In this document: positions 17,780 through 28,458 of the stretch, one piece after another
How positions within the stretch are numbered: position 1 is the stretch's first letter
Layout: the number at the start of each line of letters is the position of its first letter
Origin: Rhodovarius crocodyli
GTDB taxonomy: Bacteria > Pseudomonadota > Alphaproteobacteria > Acetobacterales > Acetobacteraceae
DNA length: 64,000 bases
NCBI RefSeq assembly: GCF_004005855.1
Contig: NZ_SACL01000011.1
Location: forward strand, 79,789-143,788
Direction: 5' to 3'
The notes under the pieces: generated by a model
Told to the model about the DNA's origin: nothing
Databases searched by the model: none
What the model saw: the letters and a program-made list of their open reading frames with translations, nothing else
Made by a program: the position numbers and the translations under genes

Positions 17780-19978
17780 ATGCAGCCGCGCCCAGAATCG
17801 CAATCATTCGAGCCAACCATCGGCCTGATGGGGGGCCTGACGGGCCTCGCCATGCTGGCCGGCGGCGTTTCCCCCGCCCTGGCGCAGACCGCCGCCACCC
17901 CGGCCGAGCCCGCGGCCCCGGGCAACCTGACCGTTCCCGAGCTGAACGTGCAGGGCGAGGGCCGCGCCAGCTACCGTCGCGATTCCGACGCCGTGGTCCG
18001 CCTGCCGACCACCATCGCCGAAACCCCGCAGTCCATCTCGGTCGTCCCGCGTGAGCTGATGCAGGAGCAGGCCGTCTCCTCCGTGCGCGAGGCGCTGCGC
18101 AACGTGACCGGCATCTCGCTGGCCGCCGGCGAAGGCGGCTTCTCGGGCGACAACCTGACGCTACGCGGCTTCTCCTCGCGCGGGGACTTCTTCATCGACG
18201 GCATCCGCGACGCCGGCCAGTACACGCGCGACCCCTTCTTCATGGACAGCATCCAGGTGCTGAAGGGCCCGTCCTCCATCAGCTTCGGCCGCGGCTCCAC
18301 CGGCGGCGTCATCAACCAGACCACGCGCCTGGCGCGCGAGGGTAATTTCGGCGACATGACGCTCTCGGCCTATTCCTCGGGCGGGGTGCGCGCCACGGGC
18401 GACATCAACCTGCAGGCCGGCAACATCGCGGTCCGCAGCCAGTTCATGGGCAGCCGCATCGACGTGGCCGGCCGCGACCATGTCTATCAGTCGCGCTACG
18501 GCGTCGCGCCCTCCATCACCTGGGGCCTGGGCGGCCCCACCCAGGTCACCCTCTCCTACCTGCACATGGAGGAGGAGAACGTGCCGGACCTGGGCGTGCC
18601 GTACCGCAACGGCCGGCCGCTGAATGTGCCGCGCAACACCTTCTACGGCGTGTCCTCCCAGGACCGCGAGCGCACCGTGACCGATGTGGTGACCCTGCGC
18701 GCCCAGCACCAGCTGAACGACGCCATCACCCTGCGCAACACCACGCGCTATGGCAGCTACTGGCGTGAGCTGAACGCGACCGCCCCGCGCATCGCCACCA
18801 CCACCAGCACGGGTGCGGCCTACAACGCGCTGACCACCCCGCTGTCCCAGCTGCTGATCCGGCGTGAGCCGCAGGTCCGCACCGGCTATGACAGCATCCT
18901 GGTGAACCAGACCGAGGCCCTGCTGAACCTGCGCACCGGCCCCTTCACCCACCGCGCCCTGGTGGGCTTCGAGATCGGGCGTGAGAGCTCCGAGGTCGTG
19001 CGCTATTCCTTCGGGACCAACACCAACGGACGGCCCAACGCCTCCGCGCTGAACCCGGACTACTACGCCGAAACCCCCTTCATCCGGGGCACCGCGTCCG
19101 ACATCCGCACGGTGGCGAACACGCTGGCGCTGTATTTCGTCGACCAGATCCGCCTGAACGAGATGTTCGAGCTGCAGCTGGGCGGCCGCTGGGACCGCTT
19201 CGAGGCCGATTACGTGAACCGCGCGGCCACCACCAACAACCGCTTCTCGCGCACGGATGAGGCCTTCAGCTGGCGCACCGCGCTGGTGTTCCAGCCCACC
19301 TCGCGCATCCGCACCTATTTCGCGGCCGGCACCTCCTTCAACCCCTCGGCCGAGAGCCTGACGCTGGCGGCCAACAACGCCAACACCCCGCCCGAGCGCA
19401 ACATCACCTTTGAGCTGGGCGGCAGCTACGAGGTGCTGGACGGTCTGCGCCTGACGGGCTCGGTCTTCCGCATCGAGAAGACCAACGCCCGCACCTCCGA
19501 CCCCTCGGGCAATGTGCAGGTGCTGGACGGCGTGACGCGGGTGGACGGCGTGGAGATCGGCATCCAGGGCCGGCCGCTGCCGAACTGGAACGTCTATGCC
19601 AGCTACTCCTACCTGAACTCGGAGATCATCCGCTCCAACAACGCGGCCGAGCGCGGTCGTGAGTTCGCGAACGTGGCGCCCAACACCGCCTCGCTCTGGA
19701 CCACCTATGACCTGCCCTACGGCTTCCAGCTGGGCGGCGGCATCAACTACATGGACCGCCGCTTCGGCAACACCACCAACACGGTGCGCGTGCCGAGCTA
19801 TGTCCGCTATGACCTGGCCGCCGCCTGGGCGCCGACCGAAGGCCCGTTCCGCAACCTGCGCTTCCAGGTGAATGCGCTGAACGTGACCAACGCCCGCACC
19901 TATGAGACCGTCTACACCGCGCACACCGTCCCGGGCCCGGGCCGCACCGTGGTGATGTCGGTGTCGACCAGGTTCTGA
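17780..19978 (+). CDS. TonB-dependent siderophore receptor (Fiu/PiuA-like)
   Basis: Outer-membrane, energy-dependent importer of ferric siderophores, probably catecholates. Signal peptide ends at about SPALAQ (residue 36). The plug domain follows (TPQSISVVPRELMQEQ, VTGISLAAGEGGFSGDNLTLRGFSSRGDFFIDGIRD, IQVLKGPSSISFGRGSTGGVINQTT), then a long beta barrel ending in an aromatic C-terminus (MSVSTRF). At 732 residues from ATG 17780 it is full length; an earlier in-frame Met at 17732 is unlikely because the signal peptide starts later. Next to PiuC and ExbBD, consistent with one iron-uptake unit. Confidence 0.92.
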   Translation: MQPRPESQSFEPTIGLMGGLTGLAMLAGGVSPALAQTAATPAEPAAPGNLTVPELNVQGEGRASYRRDSDAVVRLPTTIAETPQSISVVPRELMQEQAVSSVREALRNVTGISLAAGEGGFSGDNLTLRGFSSRGDFFIDGIRDAGQYTRDPFFMDSIQVLKGPSSISFGRGSTGGVINQTTRLAREGNFGDMTLSAYSSGGVRATGDINLQAGNIAVRSQFMGSRIDVAGRDHVYQSRYGVAPSITWGLGGPTQVTLSYLHMEEENVPDLGVPYRNGRPLNVPRNTFYGVSSQDRERTVTDVVTLRAQHQLNDAITLRNTTRYGSYWRELNATAPRIATTTSTGAAYNALTTPLSQLLIRREPQVRTGYDSILVNQTEALLNLRTGPFTHRALVGFEIGRESSEVVRYSFGTNTNGRPNASALNPDYYAETPFIRGTASDIRTVANTLALYFVDQIRLNEMFELQLGGRWDRFEADYVNRAATTNNRFSRTDEAFSWRTALVFQPTSRIRTYFAAGTSFNPSAESLTLAANNANTPPERNITFELGGSYEVLDGLRLTGSVFRIEKTNARTSDPSGNVQVLDGVTRVDGVEIGIQGRPLPNWNVYASYSYLNSEIIRSNNAAERGREFANVAPNTASLWTTYDLPYGFQLGGGINYMDRRFGNTTNTVRVPSYVRYDLAAAWAPTEGPFRNLRFQVNALNVTNARTYETVYTAHTVPGPGRTVVMSVSTRF

Positions 19979-20071
19979 GGCATGTCCCTGATGGTCCATG
20001 CCTCAGCCCTTGCTGACACGCCGCTGAACCGCGCGGCGCCGCTCCGGCGCCGGCGGAGCGGGGTGTAGACC

Positions 20072-20755
20072 ATGCTGCTGCACATTCCCGATGTGCTGAC
20101 GGCGGAGCAGCTCGCGCAGGCGCGCGGGCTGCTTTCCCGCGCTCCCTGGGTGGATGGCCGCGTCACGGCCGGCCACCAGTCCGCCCAGGTGAAGGACAAT
20201 CTGCAGATCCCGGAATCGGCGCCCGAGGCCGCGGCCCTGCGGGACCTCGTGATGGGCGCGCTGGAACGCAACGCGCTGTTCATCTCCTCCGTGCTGCCGC
20301 TGAAGGTGTTCCCGCCCCTGTTCAACCGGTACGACCCGGGCATGACCTTCGGCGCGCATGTGGACAATGCCATCCGCCAGGTCACGGGCACCGGGGCGCG
20401 CGTGCGCACCGATGTCTCCTGCACCCTCTTCCTCTCAGACCCCGCCGACTACGACGGCGGCGAGCTGACGGTCGAGGACAGCTACGGCACCCACAAGGTG
20501 AAGCTGCCGGCCGGCCATGCCGTGGTGTACCCCGCGACCAGCCTGCACCGGGTCGAACCCATCACCCGCGGCTCACGCGTCGCCAGCTTCTTCTGGATCC
20601 AGTCCATGGTGCGGGAGGACGCGCAGCGTTCCCTCCTGTTTGACCTGGACATGACCATTAACGGATTGCGCGGCGATCTGCCGCAGGGCCATAAGGGCCC
20701 CATCCAGCTGACTGCCATCTACCACAACCTGCTGCGCCGCTGGGCCGATGCCTGA
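20072..20755 (+). CDS. piuC: Fe(II)/2-oxoglutarate-dependent dioxygenase, PiuC/YbiX (PKHD-type hydroxylase)
   Basis: A 227-residue protein of the PKHD-hydroxylase family that accompanies Fiu/PiuA receptors. The iron-binding facial triad is visible: HVD in TFGAHVDNA and a distal His in [16 protein letters not shown], whose Arg would bind 2-oxoglutarate. The family C-terminus ([19 protein letters not shown]) is intact. The exact substrate is unknown; it may process the siderophore or the receptor. It lies between the receptor and exbB. Confidence 0.9.
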   Translation: MLLHIPDVLTAEQLAQARGLLSRAPWVDGRVTAGHQSAQVKDNLQIPESAPEAAALRDLVMGALERNALFISSVLPLKVFPPLFNRYDPGMTFGAHVDNAIRQVTGTGARVRTDVSCTLFLSDPADYDGGELTVEDSYGTHKVKLPAGHAVVYPATSLHRVEPITRGSRVASFFWIQSMVREDAQRSLLFDLDMTINGLRGDLPQGHKGPIQLTAIYHNLLRRWADA

Positions 20756-20789
20756 CGCCAAGGCCCCCGCACGCCGCCGGAGATTGCTC

Positions 20790-21635
20790 ATGAAACGCTT
20801 CCTGTCCGCCCTGCCCGTCATCTCCACCACGCTGCTGCCCGCGCTCGGCTGGGCGCAGTCCCCGGCGGCGCCCCCCGCCCCGGCCGCCCCCGCCGCCGTG
20901 CCGCCGCCCTCGGCCCCCATCTCGATCCCGGTGGAGAACCTGCCGCATGAGCTGTCGCCCTGGGCGATGGTGCAGAACGCGGATTGGGTGGTGCAGTCGG
21001 TCATGGGCGGGCTGGTGCTGGCCTCGGTGCTGACCTGGACGATCGCGCTCGCCAAGCTGGTCGAGATCACGGCCGCCGGCCGCCGCGCGGAAGCCACCCT
21101 CCAGGCGCTGCGCAGCGCCGAAAGCCTGGATCACGCCCAGCGCCGCCTGGCCGAGACGACCGGCCCGGCCGCCTCCATGCTGCGCGCGGCGATCGCGGAG
21201 CTGCGGGCCTCGGGCGACGGCGCGCCGAAGGACGGCGTGAAGGAGCGCACGGCCTGGGTGCTCGACCGCATCGCGGCGCGCGCGGCGCGCGGGCTGACCA
21301 AGGGCACCGGCATCCTGGCCACCATCGGTTCCGTCGGGCCCTTCGTCGGCCTGTTCGGCACGGTGTGGGGCATCATGAACAGCTTCATCGGCATTTCCCG
21401 CGCCCAGACGACCAACCTGGCCGTGGTCGCCCCCGGCATCGCGGAGGCCCTGCTGGCCACCGCCATCGGCCTGGTGGCCGCCATCCCGGCCGTGGTGCTC
21501 TACAATGCCTTCACGCGCTCCATCGCCGGGCAGAAGGCCAAGCTCGCCGACAGCTCGACCGAGGTGATGCGCCTGCTGTCGCGTGAGCTGGACCGGGCGC
21601 CGCGCGCGCGCAGCATCTCCCTGGCCGCGGACTGA
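20790..21635 (+). CDS. exbB: ExbB (MotA/TolQ/ExbB proton channel)
   Basis: Inner-membrane proton-channel subunit energising TonB. ATG at 20790 gives a cleavable signal ([23 protein letters not shown]) and has GGAG upstream; a start at 20748, overlapping piuC, is possible. An Ala/Pro-rich linker precedes the first membrane helix (about residues 61-82), and the conserved ExbB core [25 protein letters not shown] and [23 protein letters not shown] follows. Long ExbB versions with a signal peptide are typical of alphaproteobacteria. Confidence 0.92.
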   Translation: MKRFLSALPVISTTLLPALGWAQSPAAPPAPAAPAAVPPPSAPISIPVENLPHELSPWAMVQNADWVVQSVMGGLVLASVLTWTIALAKLVEITAAGRRAEATLQALRSAESLDHAQRRLAETTGPAASMLRAAIAELRASGDGAPKDGVKERTAWVLDRIAARAARGLTKGTGILATIGSVGPFVGLFGTVWGIMNSFIGISRAQTTNLAVVAPGIAEALLATAIGLVAAIPAVVLYNAFTRSIAGQKAKLADSSTEVMRLLSRELDRAPRARSISLAAD

Positions 21636-21641
21636 ACGGCC

Positions 21642-22069
<428 letters not shown>

Positions 22070-22073
<4 letters not shown>

Positions 22074-22802
22074 GCGCGACCTGGCATGAGGAGCAGGAGA
22101 ACCGCGGCGCGCTGCGCTGGGGTGCCTCGCTCGCCCTGATCCTGGCGCTGCACGGGGTGGCCCTGTGGCGCGTGGCCTATCTGACGGCCGAGCCGCCGCC
22201 GATCCAGCTCGCCGAGCCCATCATGCTGGAGCTGGAAGCCCCGGCCGATGCGGGCGTGCCTGAGCCCGCGGCGCCCGGCGCCGCCCGAGCCGGTGCGCCA
22301 GCAGGAACCGCCGCCGCCCCCGCCGCCCGAGCCGGTCCGGCGTGAGCCCCCGCGCCCGCCCGAGCCGCGCCCGAGGCCGCGCCCGCAGCCGCGCCCGGCC
22401 CAGCCGAGCGCGGCGCCTGCGGCACAGCCCTCGCCGGCGCCGCCCTCCGCGGCAACGACGGCACCCACCGCCGCACCGGCGGGCCAGCCCAGCGCCCCCA
22501 TCGGCAACCCGAATGCGGTGCCCAACTGGCAGGGCCAGCTGCTGGCGCGGCTGCAGCGCTATCGCCGCTATCCCGAGAGCAGCCGCTTCCGGCGAGAGGA
22601 AGGCGTGGTGATGGTGACCTTCACCATGCGCCGCGACGGGACGGTCCTGGACGTCCGCCTGGCCCGCAGTTCCGGCCATTCGGAGCTGGATGCGGAGACG
22701 CTGCAGCTGATCCGCCGCGCCGAGCCGCTGCCGAGCCCGCCGCCCGAGGTTCCGGGCGACCCGATCACCCTGACGGCACCCGTCAGGTTCTCCCTGCGCT
22801 GA
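22070..22802 (+). pseudogene. tonB: tonB, interrupted by an apparent single-base frameshift
   Basis: TonB transmits proton-motive energy to the outer-membrane receptor. The frame starting at 22070 encodes the cytoplasmic tip and membrane helix (ASLALILALHGVALWRVAYL) and the start of the Pro-rich region. The frame then changes: from about 22285 the proline-rich rod and the TonB C-terminal domain (LLARLQRYRRYPESSRFRREEG..VRFSLR) are read one base further on, to a stop at 22800. A one-base insertion (or two-base loss) in the GC-rich run at about 22262-22290 would explain it. Either a sequencing error or a real disabling mutation. ExbBD and the receptor are intact, which makes an error plausible. 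Confidence 0.8.
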
Positions 22803-22814
22803 ACCGGGAGGGCG

Positions 22815-24101
22815 TCAGCCCTCCCGCACCGCCCCGGGCGGCATTTCCGTATCGTCCGCCACATGGGCCAGCTGGCCCATGCTGGGGTCGACGGGCACGA
22901 AGGGGCGGTCCTTCCAGCGGACGCGCCGCACGCGCACGAAGCGCCACATCGCCAGCCCCACGAACAGCAGCGCCACCGCCGCCACATACAGGAACACCCC
23001 CGCCACCCCGACGCGCCCCATGATGGCCGTGCCCAGGATGGGGCCCAGGAAGGAGGCGATGCCGTTGATGAGGATCAACGAGCCGCTGGTGGAGACCACC
23101 TGTTCCGGCAGCACGCGGTCATTCGCGTGGGCCACGCACACCGGATAGACGGTGGACATGAAGCCGCCCAGCAGGAAGGTGACGGGCAGCATGGTCCAGG
23201 CACCGAAAGGCATCATCGCCAGCACCACGGCACAGACGGCGAAGCCCGCCGCCACGCCGGCCGCGACAAGGCGCCGGTCGAAACTGTCCGACAGGCGCCC
23301 CACCGGGATCTGGAAGGCGAGCCCCCCGAAGATGGCCGTCGCGATATAGGCGGAGATGGAGGAGGCCGGGATGCCCTGGGTCTGCGCATAGGCGGGGATC
23401 AACGCATAGAAGGTGCTGCCCATCAGCCCCGCGGCCGCGCAGCCCGCCACGGCCACCGGCGCCAGCCGCCGCAGCGCGCGGATGCCCAGGCGCGGGCTGC
23501 GCCCCACCGTCGGCGCCTGTGCCTGGGTCAGGCTGACCGGCATCAGCGCCAGGCCGAACAGGGCGGCGGCCAGCGAAAACAGCTCGAACCCATGCGGGGC
23601 CGGCAGGTTGATCAGGAACTGCCCGGCGCCGAAGGCCAGGTTGGTCGCCACCATATAGAGGGAGAAGACGCGACCCCGGTTCTCGGCGGTGGCGCTGCCG
23701 TTCAGCCAGCTTTCTGCGGTCAGGAACAGGCCGGCGCAGCCCATGCCGGTGACGAGCCTGATCACCACCCAGGCGGCGGGCGAGGTGAAGACGGGTTGCA
23801 AGGCGATGCAGGCGGCCACCAGCCCGGCCAGCGCGGCGAACAGCCGCACATGCCCCACCCTGAGCAACAGGGAGCCGAGCGTGGCCGCCCCCAGCGTATA
23901 GCCGCCGAAATAGCTGGCCAGCACGATGCCCATGGCCAGTGGCGGAAAGCCTGAGGCCGCCGCCGTGATCGAGACCAGCGTGCCGAGATAGCCGTTGGCG
24001 AGCTGCACGACGCTGATGCCCAGGATCGTGGCGCCGACCGATACGATGATTCCGGAAAGCAAACCCTGCACCCCCTTTCCTTCTTTGATGCAACGCATCA
24101 T
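22815..24101 (-). CDS. MFS transporter (YcaD-like)
   Basis: A 428-residue, 12-helix major facilitator superfamily protein. Family motifs are visible: GYTLGAATLGSLLLRVGHVR between helices 2 and 3, RLVTGMGCAGLFLTAESWLNGSA and AFQIPVGRLSDSFDRR in the second half. Similar proteins include YcaD and putative sugar or drug exporters; the substrate is unknown. Start uncertain: ATG at 24101 or the GTG at 24071, which has AAGGAAAGGG in front. It converges with tonB and lies downstream of the aromatic-acid oxygenase on the same strand, so it may carry an aromatic acid. Confidence 0.8.
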   Translation of the reverse strand: MMRCIKEGKGVQGLLSGIIVSVGATILGISVVQLANGYLGTLVSITAAASGFPPLAMGIVLASYFGGYTLGAATLGSLLLRVGHVRLFAALAGLVAACIALQPVFTSPAAWVVIRLVTGMGCAGLFLTAESWLNGSATAENRGRVFSLYMVATNLAFGAGQFLINLPAPHGFELFSLAAALFGLALMPVSLTQAQAPTVGRSPRLGIRALRRLAPVAVAGCAAAGLMGSTFYALIPAYAQTQGIPASSISAYIATAIFGGLAFQIPVGRLSDSFDRRLVAAGVAAGFAVCAVVLAMMPFGAWTMLPVTFLLGGFMSTVYPVCVAHANDRVLPEQVVSTSGSLILINGIASFLGPILGTAIMGRVGVAGVFLYVAAVALLFVGLAMWRFVRVRRVRWKDRPFVPVDPSMGQLAHVADDTEMPPGAVREG

Positions 24102-24123
24102 GCCAAGGAAAGGTTGTGCCGCG

Positions 24124-26418
24124 CTACCTTGAGGGGGCGTGGCTGGCGGGGCGTGCCTTGCGGCGCAGTTCCATCAGCTCCTCGCGCTCGCGCTCCATGG
24201 TGCGGAACAGCGCGTCGCGCCCGTATTTGTACTGCTTCGGGCCCTTCACCGACCGTGCGCCATAGGTTGCGGCGGCCTTGAGGGTGAAGCTCGGCTCGGC
24301 CAGATGCGGGCGGCCGAGCGCCACCAGATCCGCGCGACCCGCCGCCAGGATGGTGTTCACCTGGTCGGCACTCGTGATGCTGCCCACGCACATCACCGCG
24401 ATGCCGGCCTCATTGCGGATCATGTCCGCCCAGGGCAGCTGGAACATGCGCCCGTACTGGGGCGCCGCGTCGGCCACCGTCTGGCCGGTGGAGACGTCGA
24501 TCAGGTCGCAGCCGGCAGCCGCGAAGGCACGGGCGATCGCCAGCGTATCGGCATCGGTGATGCCGCCATCAGCCCAGTCGGTGGCGGAAAGGCGCACGGA
24601 CATCGGCCGGTCGGCGGGCCAGACGGCGCGAAGGGCGGAGAATACCTCGAGAGGGAAGCGCAGCCGGTTCTCGACCGGCCCGCCATACTCGTCCTCGCGA
24701 TGATTGGTCAGCGGCGACAGGAAGCTGGCCAGCAGATAGCCATGGGCGCAGTGCAGTTCCAGCAGGTCGAAGCCGCACTCGATGCCGCGCCGGGCGGCGG
24801 CCACGAAATCCTCGCGGATCGCGTCCATCTGCGCGCGGGTCAGCGCCGCGGGCACCTGGCTGTGGGGGTAATAGGGGATGGGGCTGGCGGAGACGATGGG
24901 CCAGGCGCCTTCCTCCAGCGGCTGGTCCATGCCGTCCCACATCAGTTTCGTGGCGCCCTTTCGCCCGGCATGGCCCAGCTGCAGTGCCATCTTCGCGCCG
25001 CTGCCGTGCACGAAGCCCACGATGCGCGTCCAGGCGGCCTGCTGCTCATCGTTCCACAGCCCGGCACAGCCCGGTGTGATGCGCGCATCGGGCGCGGGGC
25101 AGGTCATCTCGGTGAAGACCAGCCCGGCGCCGCCCTGGGCGCGCGCGCCGTAATGCACCAGGTGAAAGTCCCCGGGCACGCCTTCCTCGGCCGAATACAT
25201 GCACATGGGGGACACGACGACACGGTTCGGCACCGTGAGCCCGCGCAGGGCCAGGGGCTGGAACATCGGCACCGTATCGGGGCGCCCGCCTGATTGCTGC
25301 GCGAACAGCGCCTGCATCTCGGCCACGAATTCCGGGGCGCGCAGCAGCAGGTTGTCCCAGGTGATGGCCTTGCTGCGCGTCATCACGCCGAAGGCGAATT
25401 GCGTGGGCGGGAAATGCCAGAACCGCTTCACATGCTCGAACCACACCAGCGAGACATTGGCCGCGTGCTGGATCTTCTCCACCTCCTCGCGCCGGCCATT
25501 CTCGAAGGCGTGCAGGGCCTCGGCCGTGCCGGGGTTGGCCATGAAGGCGGCATGCAGGGCGATCGCGTCCTCCATCGCCAGCTTGGTGCCGCTGCCGATG
25601 GAGAAATGCGCGCTGGCCTTGGCATCGCCCAGCAGCACCATGTTGTCCTTCACCCAGCGTTCGCAGCGTAGGGCGGGGAACTGGCGCCACATGCTGCGGT
25701 TGATCAGCAGGCGGTGGCCCTGCAGATCCTCGGCGAAGACCTCCTCCAGGAAGGCCGCGCTCTGCTCCTCATTCATCGCGTCGAGGCCCGCGCGGGCCCA
25801 GGTCTCGGGGTCGGTCTCCAGCACCCAGGTGCTGGCGCCGGGCTCGTACTGGTAGCAATGGGCGATGAAGATGCCGTGCGGGGTCTCACGGAAGAAGAAG
25901 GTGAAGGCATCGAAGGGGCGCGTGGAGCCCATCCAGGCGAAGCGGTTGGGGCGGTAGTCGATGCGGGGCTGGAAATGCTCGGCGTGGCGGGTGCGGATGG
26001 GGCTGTTGATGCCGTCCGCCACCACGACCAGATCGGCGTCGGGGAAGTCCTCCGGCACCGCCTCCCGGCCGAAGATCATCTCGACGCCGACCTCCCGCGC
26101 GCGGTCCTGCAGCAGCAGCAGCAGGGTGCGGCGCGAACAGCCGCAGAAGCCGTTGCCGCCGATGCGGTGGCTCTCACCGCGCGCGTTGATCTCGATGTCG
26201 TCCCAATAGGCGAAGCTCTCGGTGATGGCGCGGTAGCTGGGTTCATCCGCCGCCTTGAAGGCATCCAGCGTCTGGTCGCTGAACACCACGCCGAAGCCGA
26301 ATGTGTCGTCGGGGCGGTTGCGTTCCACCACCGTCACGCGCGCCTCCGGGCGGTCGCGCTTCATCAGGATGGCGAAATACAGGCCCGCCGGGCCGCCGCC
26401 GATGATCGCGATGCGCAT
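24124..26418 (-). CDS. Bifunctional salicylyl-CoA 5-hydroxylase / 2-aminobenzoyl-CoA monooxygenase-reductase
   Basis: A natural fusion of two flavoenzymes. Residues 1 to about 370 are an FAD monooxygenase (GGGPAG at 7-12; later the GDAKASAHFSIGSGTKLAMEDA segment, the second FAD motif of hydroxylases). From about 395 it is an old-yellow-enzyme domain (LFQPLALRGLTVPNRVVVSPMCMYS, then a C-terminal GRADLVALGRPHLAEP). Family members hydroxylate salicylyl-CoA, or hydroxylate and reduce 2-aminobenzoyl-CoA, so aromaticity is lost without ring-cleaving dioxygenases. ATG at 26418 was chosen because GGGPAG follows at once. It is divergent from a catabolic operon. Confidence 0.88.
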   Translation of the reverse strand: MRIAIIGGGPAGLYFAILMKRDRPEARVTVVERNRPDDTFGFGVVFSDQTLDAFKAADEPSYRAITESFAYWDDIEINARGESHRIGGNGFCGCSRRTLLLLLQDRAREVGVEMIFGREAVPEDFPDADLVVVADGINSPIRTRHAEHFQPRIDYRPNRFAWMGSTRPFDAFTFFFRETPHGIFIAHCYQYEPGASTWVLETDPETWARAGLDAMNEEQSAAFLEEVFAEDLQGHRLLINRSMWRQFPALRCERWVKDNMVLLGDAKASAHFSIGSGTKLAMEDAIALHAAFMANPGTAEALHAFENGRREEVEKIQHAANVSLVWFEHVKRFWHFPPTQFAFGVMTRSKAITWDNLLLRAPEFVAEMQALFAQQSGGRPDTVPMFQPLALRGLTVPNRVVVSPMCMYSAEEGVPGDFHLVHYGARAQGGAGLVFTEMTCPAPDARITPGCAGLWNDEQQAAWTRIVGFVHGSGAKMALQLGHAGRKGATKLMWDGMDQPLEEGAWPIVSASPIPYYPHSQVPAALTRAQMDAIREDFVAAARRGIECGFDLLELHCAHGYLLASFLSPLTNHREDEYGGPVENRLRFPLEVFSALRAVWPADRPMSVRLSATDWADGGITDADTLAIARAFAAAGCDLIDVSTGQTVADAAPQYGRMFQLPWADMIRNEAGIAVMCVGSITSADQVNTILAAGRADLVALGRPHLAEPSFTLKAAATYGARSVKGPKQYKYGRDALFRTMEREREELMELRRKARPASHAPSR

Positions 26419-26480
26419 GGGCCTTGCTCCGATGATTTGCCTGCTTGTGAGCATGGCGAGAATTGTTTTAGGCTTCAAGT

Positions 26481-27200
26481 ATGTTGATGCAGCGACACGC
26501 GGTGGTGACAGGTGGCGGCACGGGTATCGGCCTGGCCTGCGCCCGCGCGCTGAAGGCCGCGGGCCATCGCGTGACGGTGATGGGCCGGCGTGAGGCCCCG
26601 CTGGCCGAGGCCGTCGCGGCGGGTGCCGCGGATGCCTTCCTGCTGGGTGATGTGGCGGCGCCGCCCGCGCTTTCCTGCGACATTCTGGTGAATGCCGCCG
26701 GCATCGCGGAGAGTGCCGCCTTCCTCAAGACCGACGCCGCGATGTTCAGCCGCGCCTTCACCACCAATGTGCTGGGGGCGGCACTCGTCACCCAGGCGGT
26801 GGTGCCGGGCATGATCCAGGCCGGCTGGGGCCGGGTGATCCATGTCGCCTCCACCGCAGCGCTCAAGGGCTATGCCTACACCACCGCCTATACCGCCTCG
26901 AAGCACGCGCTGCTGGGGCTGGTGCGGTCGCTGGCGCTGGAGGTCGCGGCCAAGGGCGTGACGGTGAACGCCGTCTGCCCCGGCTTCACCGAAACCCCGA
27001 TCCTGGCCGAGAGCGTCGCGCGCATCACCGCCCGCACCGGCCGGACCGAGGCCGAGGCCCGCGCCGAGCTCGCGCGCCCCAACCCGCAGCAGCGCCTGGT
27101 GCAGCCCGAGGAAGTGGCCGCCGCCGTGGTGTTCCTGGCAAGTGAGGGCGCGGGCGCGGTGAACGGCACCGCCCTGCCCGTCGCCGGCGGGGAAATCTGA
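26481..27200 (+). CDS. Short-chain dehydrogenase/reductase (3-hydroxyacyl-CoA-type)
   Basis: NAD(P)-dependent SDR with TGGGTGIG cofactor motif, NAAG-like NVLG and catalytic Ser..Tyr-x3-Lys ([25 protein letters not shown]). At 239 residues it is a classical SDR. In this cluster it probably oxidises the 3-hydroxyacyl-CoA produced by the hydratase during beta-oxidation of the dearomatised ring. First gene of an operon whose members overlap or nearly touch. A second Met two codons in is an alternative start. Confidence 0.85.
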   Translation: MLMQRHAVVTGGGTGIGLACARALKAAGHRVTVMGRREAPLAEAVAAGAADAFLLGDVAAPPALSCDILVNAAGIAESAAFLKTDAAMFSRAFTTNVLGAALVTQAVVPGMIQAGWGRVIHVASTAALKGYAYTTAYTASKHALLGLVRSLALEVAAKGVTVNAVCPGFTETPILAESVARITARTGRTEAEARAELARPNPQQRLVQPEEVAAAVVFLASEGAGAVNGTALPVAGGEI

Positions 27201-27652
27201 TGAAGGCCGAGCTTCGCCTGTGGCTGCGGATGTTGACCACGACGACCACGATCGAGGCCGAGATCCGCCGCCGCCTGCGCGTGCAGTTCAACACCACCCT
27301 GCCCCGCTTCGACCTGCTGGCGGCCCTGGACCGCGCGCCGGAAGGGCTGACGCTGGGCGAGGTCTCGGCGCGGATGATGGTGACCAACGGCAATGTCACG
27401 GGGCTCGCGACGAGGCTGGAGGCCGAGGGGCTGGTCGTCCGGCGCGTGGACCCGAACGACCGCCGCGCCGTGCGCCTGACCCTGACCGAGGAAGGCCGCG
27501 CCGTGTTCGACACCCAGTCCGCCGCCCATGGCCGCTGGATCAAGGAGATGTTCGCGGGGCTGGCACCGGAGGAGCGCGAGGCGCTGCACCAGCTGCTCGG
27601 CCGCGCCAAGACGGCGCTGTCAACGGCGCTGGAAACGGAGGAAGCGCTGTGA
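27200..27652 (+). CDS. MarR-family transcriptional regulator
   Basis: A 150-residue MarR dimer with the winged helix ([30 protein letters not shown]) and wing ([19 protein letters not shown]). It overlaps the SDR stop by one base. MarR proteins in aromatic-acid clusters usually repress the catabolic operon until an aromatic-CoA binds, so control of the divergent promoters between 26418 and 26481 is probable but not shown. Confidence 0.88.
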   Translation: MKAELRLWLRMLTTTTTIEAEIRRRLRVQFNTTLPRFDLLAALDRAPEGLTLGEVSARMMVTNGNVTGLATRLEAEGLVVRRVDPNDRRAVRLTLTEEGRAVFDTQSAAHGRWIKEMFAGLAPEEREALHQLLGRAKTALSTALETEEAL

Positions 27653-28458
27653 ACCTGCTGACGCACAAGGCCGAACACGTCCTGTTCGAGATCGACGGCC
27701 CGATCGGGCGCATCACCCTGAACCGCCCCGAGCGCAAGAACCCGCTGACCTTCGAGAGCTATGCCGAGCTCGGCCAGATGTTCCGCGCGGCGGTGAACGC
27801 GACGGAAATCCGCGCCTTCGTCATCACCGGCGCGGGGGGCAATTTCTGCTCCGGCGGCGACGTGCATGAGATCATCGGTCCGCTGCTGGAACGCGACACC
27901 AAGGGCCTGATGCAGTTCACCGCCCTGACGGGGGAGCTGGTGAAGGCGATGCGCGCCTGCCCGCAGCCCATCGTGGCCGCCGTGGACGGCGTGTGCGCGG
28001 GCGCGGGCGCGATCATCGCCATGGCGTCGGACCTGCGCATCGCGACACCCGCGGCCAAGGTCGCCTTCCTGTTCAACCGCGTGGGGCTCGCGGGCTGCGA
28101 CATGGGCGCCTGCGCGGTGCTGCCGCGCATCATCGGCCAGGGGCGGGCGAGCGAGTTGCTCTATCTCGGCCGATCCATGTCGGGCGCCGAGGGGCTGTCC
28201 TGGGGCTTCTTCAACAGCCTGGTCGAGGGCGACGCGCTGGCCGATGCCGCGACAAAGATGGCCGCGGACATCGCCGCCGGGCCGGGTTTCGCCAATGCCA
28301 TGACCAAGCGGATGCTCGCGATGGAATGGGCCATGGGCATCGAGCAGGCGATCGACGCTGAGGCCGTGGCCCAGGCGCTGTGCATGACCACCAATGATTT
28401 CCGCCGCGCCTACGAAGCCTTCGCCGCCAAGCAGCGCCCGGTCTTCCAGCATGACTGA
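27649..28458 (+). CDS. Enoyl-CoA hydratase family protein
   Basis: A crotonase-fold protein of 269 residues from a GTG that overlaps the MarR stop (GTGA). Oxyanion-hole segments are present: [19 protein letters not shown] and [24 protein letters not shown]. It would hydrate or hydrolyse a cyclic or open-chain enoyl-CoA in the pathway. Ends with an 8-base overlap into the next gene. Confidence 0.88.
   Translation: MNLLTHKAEHVLFEIDGPIGRITLNRPERKNPLTFESYAELGQMFRAAVNATEIRAFVITGAGGNFCSGGDVHEIIGPLLERDTKGLMQFTALTGELVKAMRACPQPIVAAVDGVCAGAGAIIAMASDLRIATPAAKVAFLFNRVGLAGCDMGACAVLPRIIGQGRASELLYLGRSMSGAEGLSWGFFNSLVEGDALADAATKMAADIAAGPGFANAMTKRMLAMEWAMGIEQAIDAEAVAQALCMTTNDFRRAYEAFAAKQRPVFQHD

Noticed and set aside
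22262..22300. Programmed frameshifting in tonB
   Set aside because: No slippery heptamer or following structure is evident; mutation or sequencing error is simpler.
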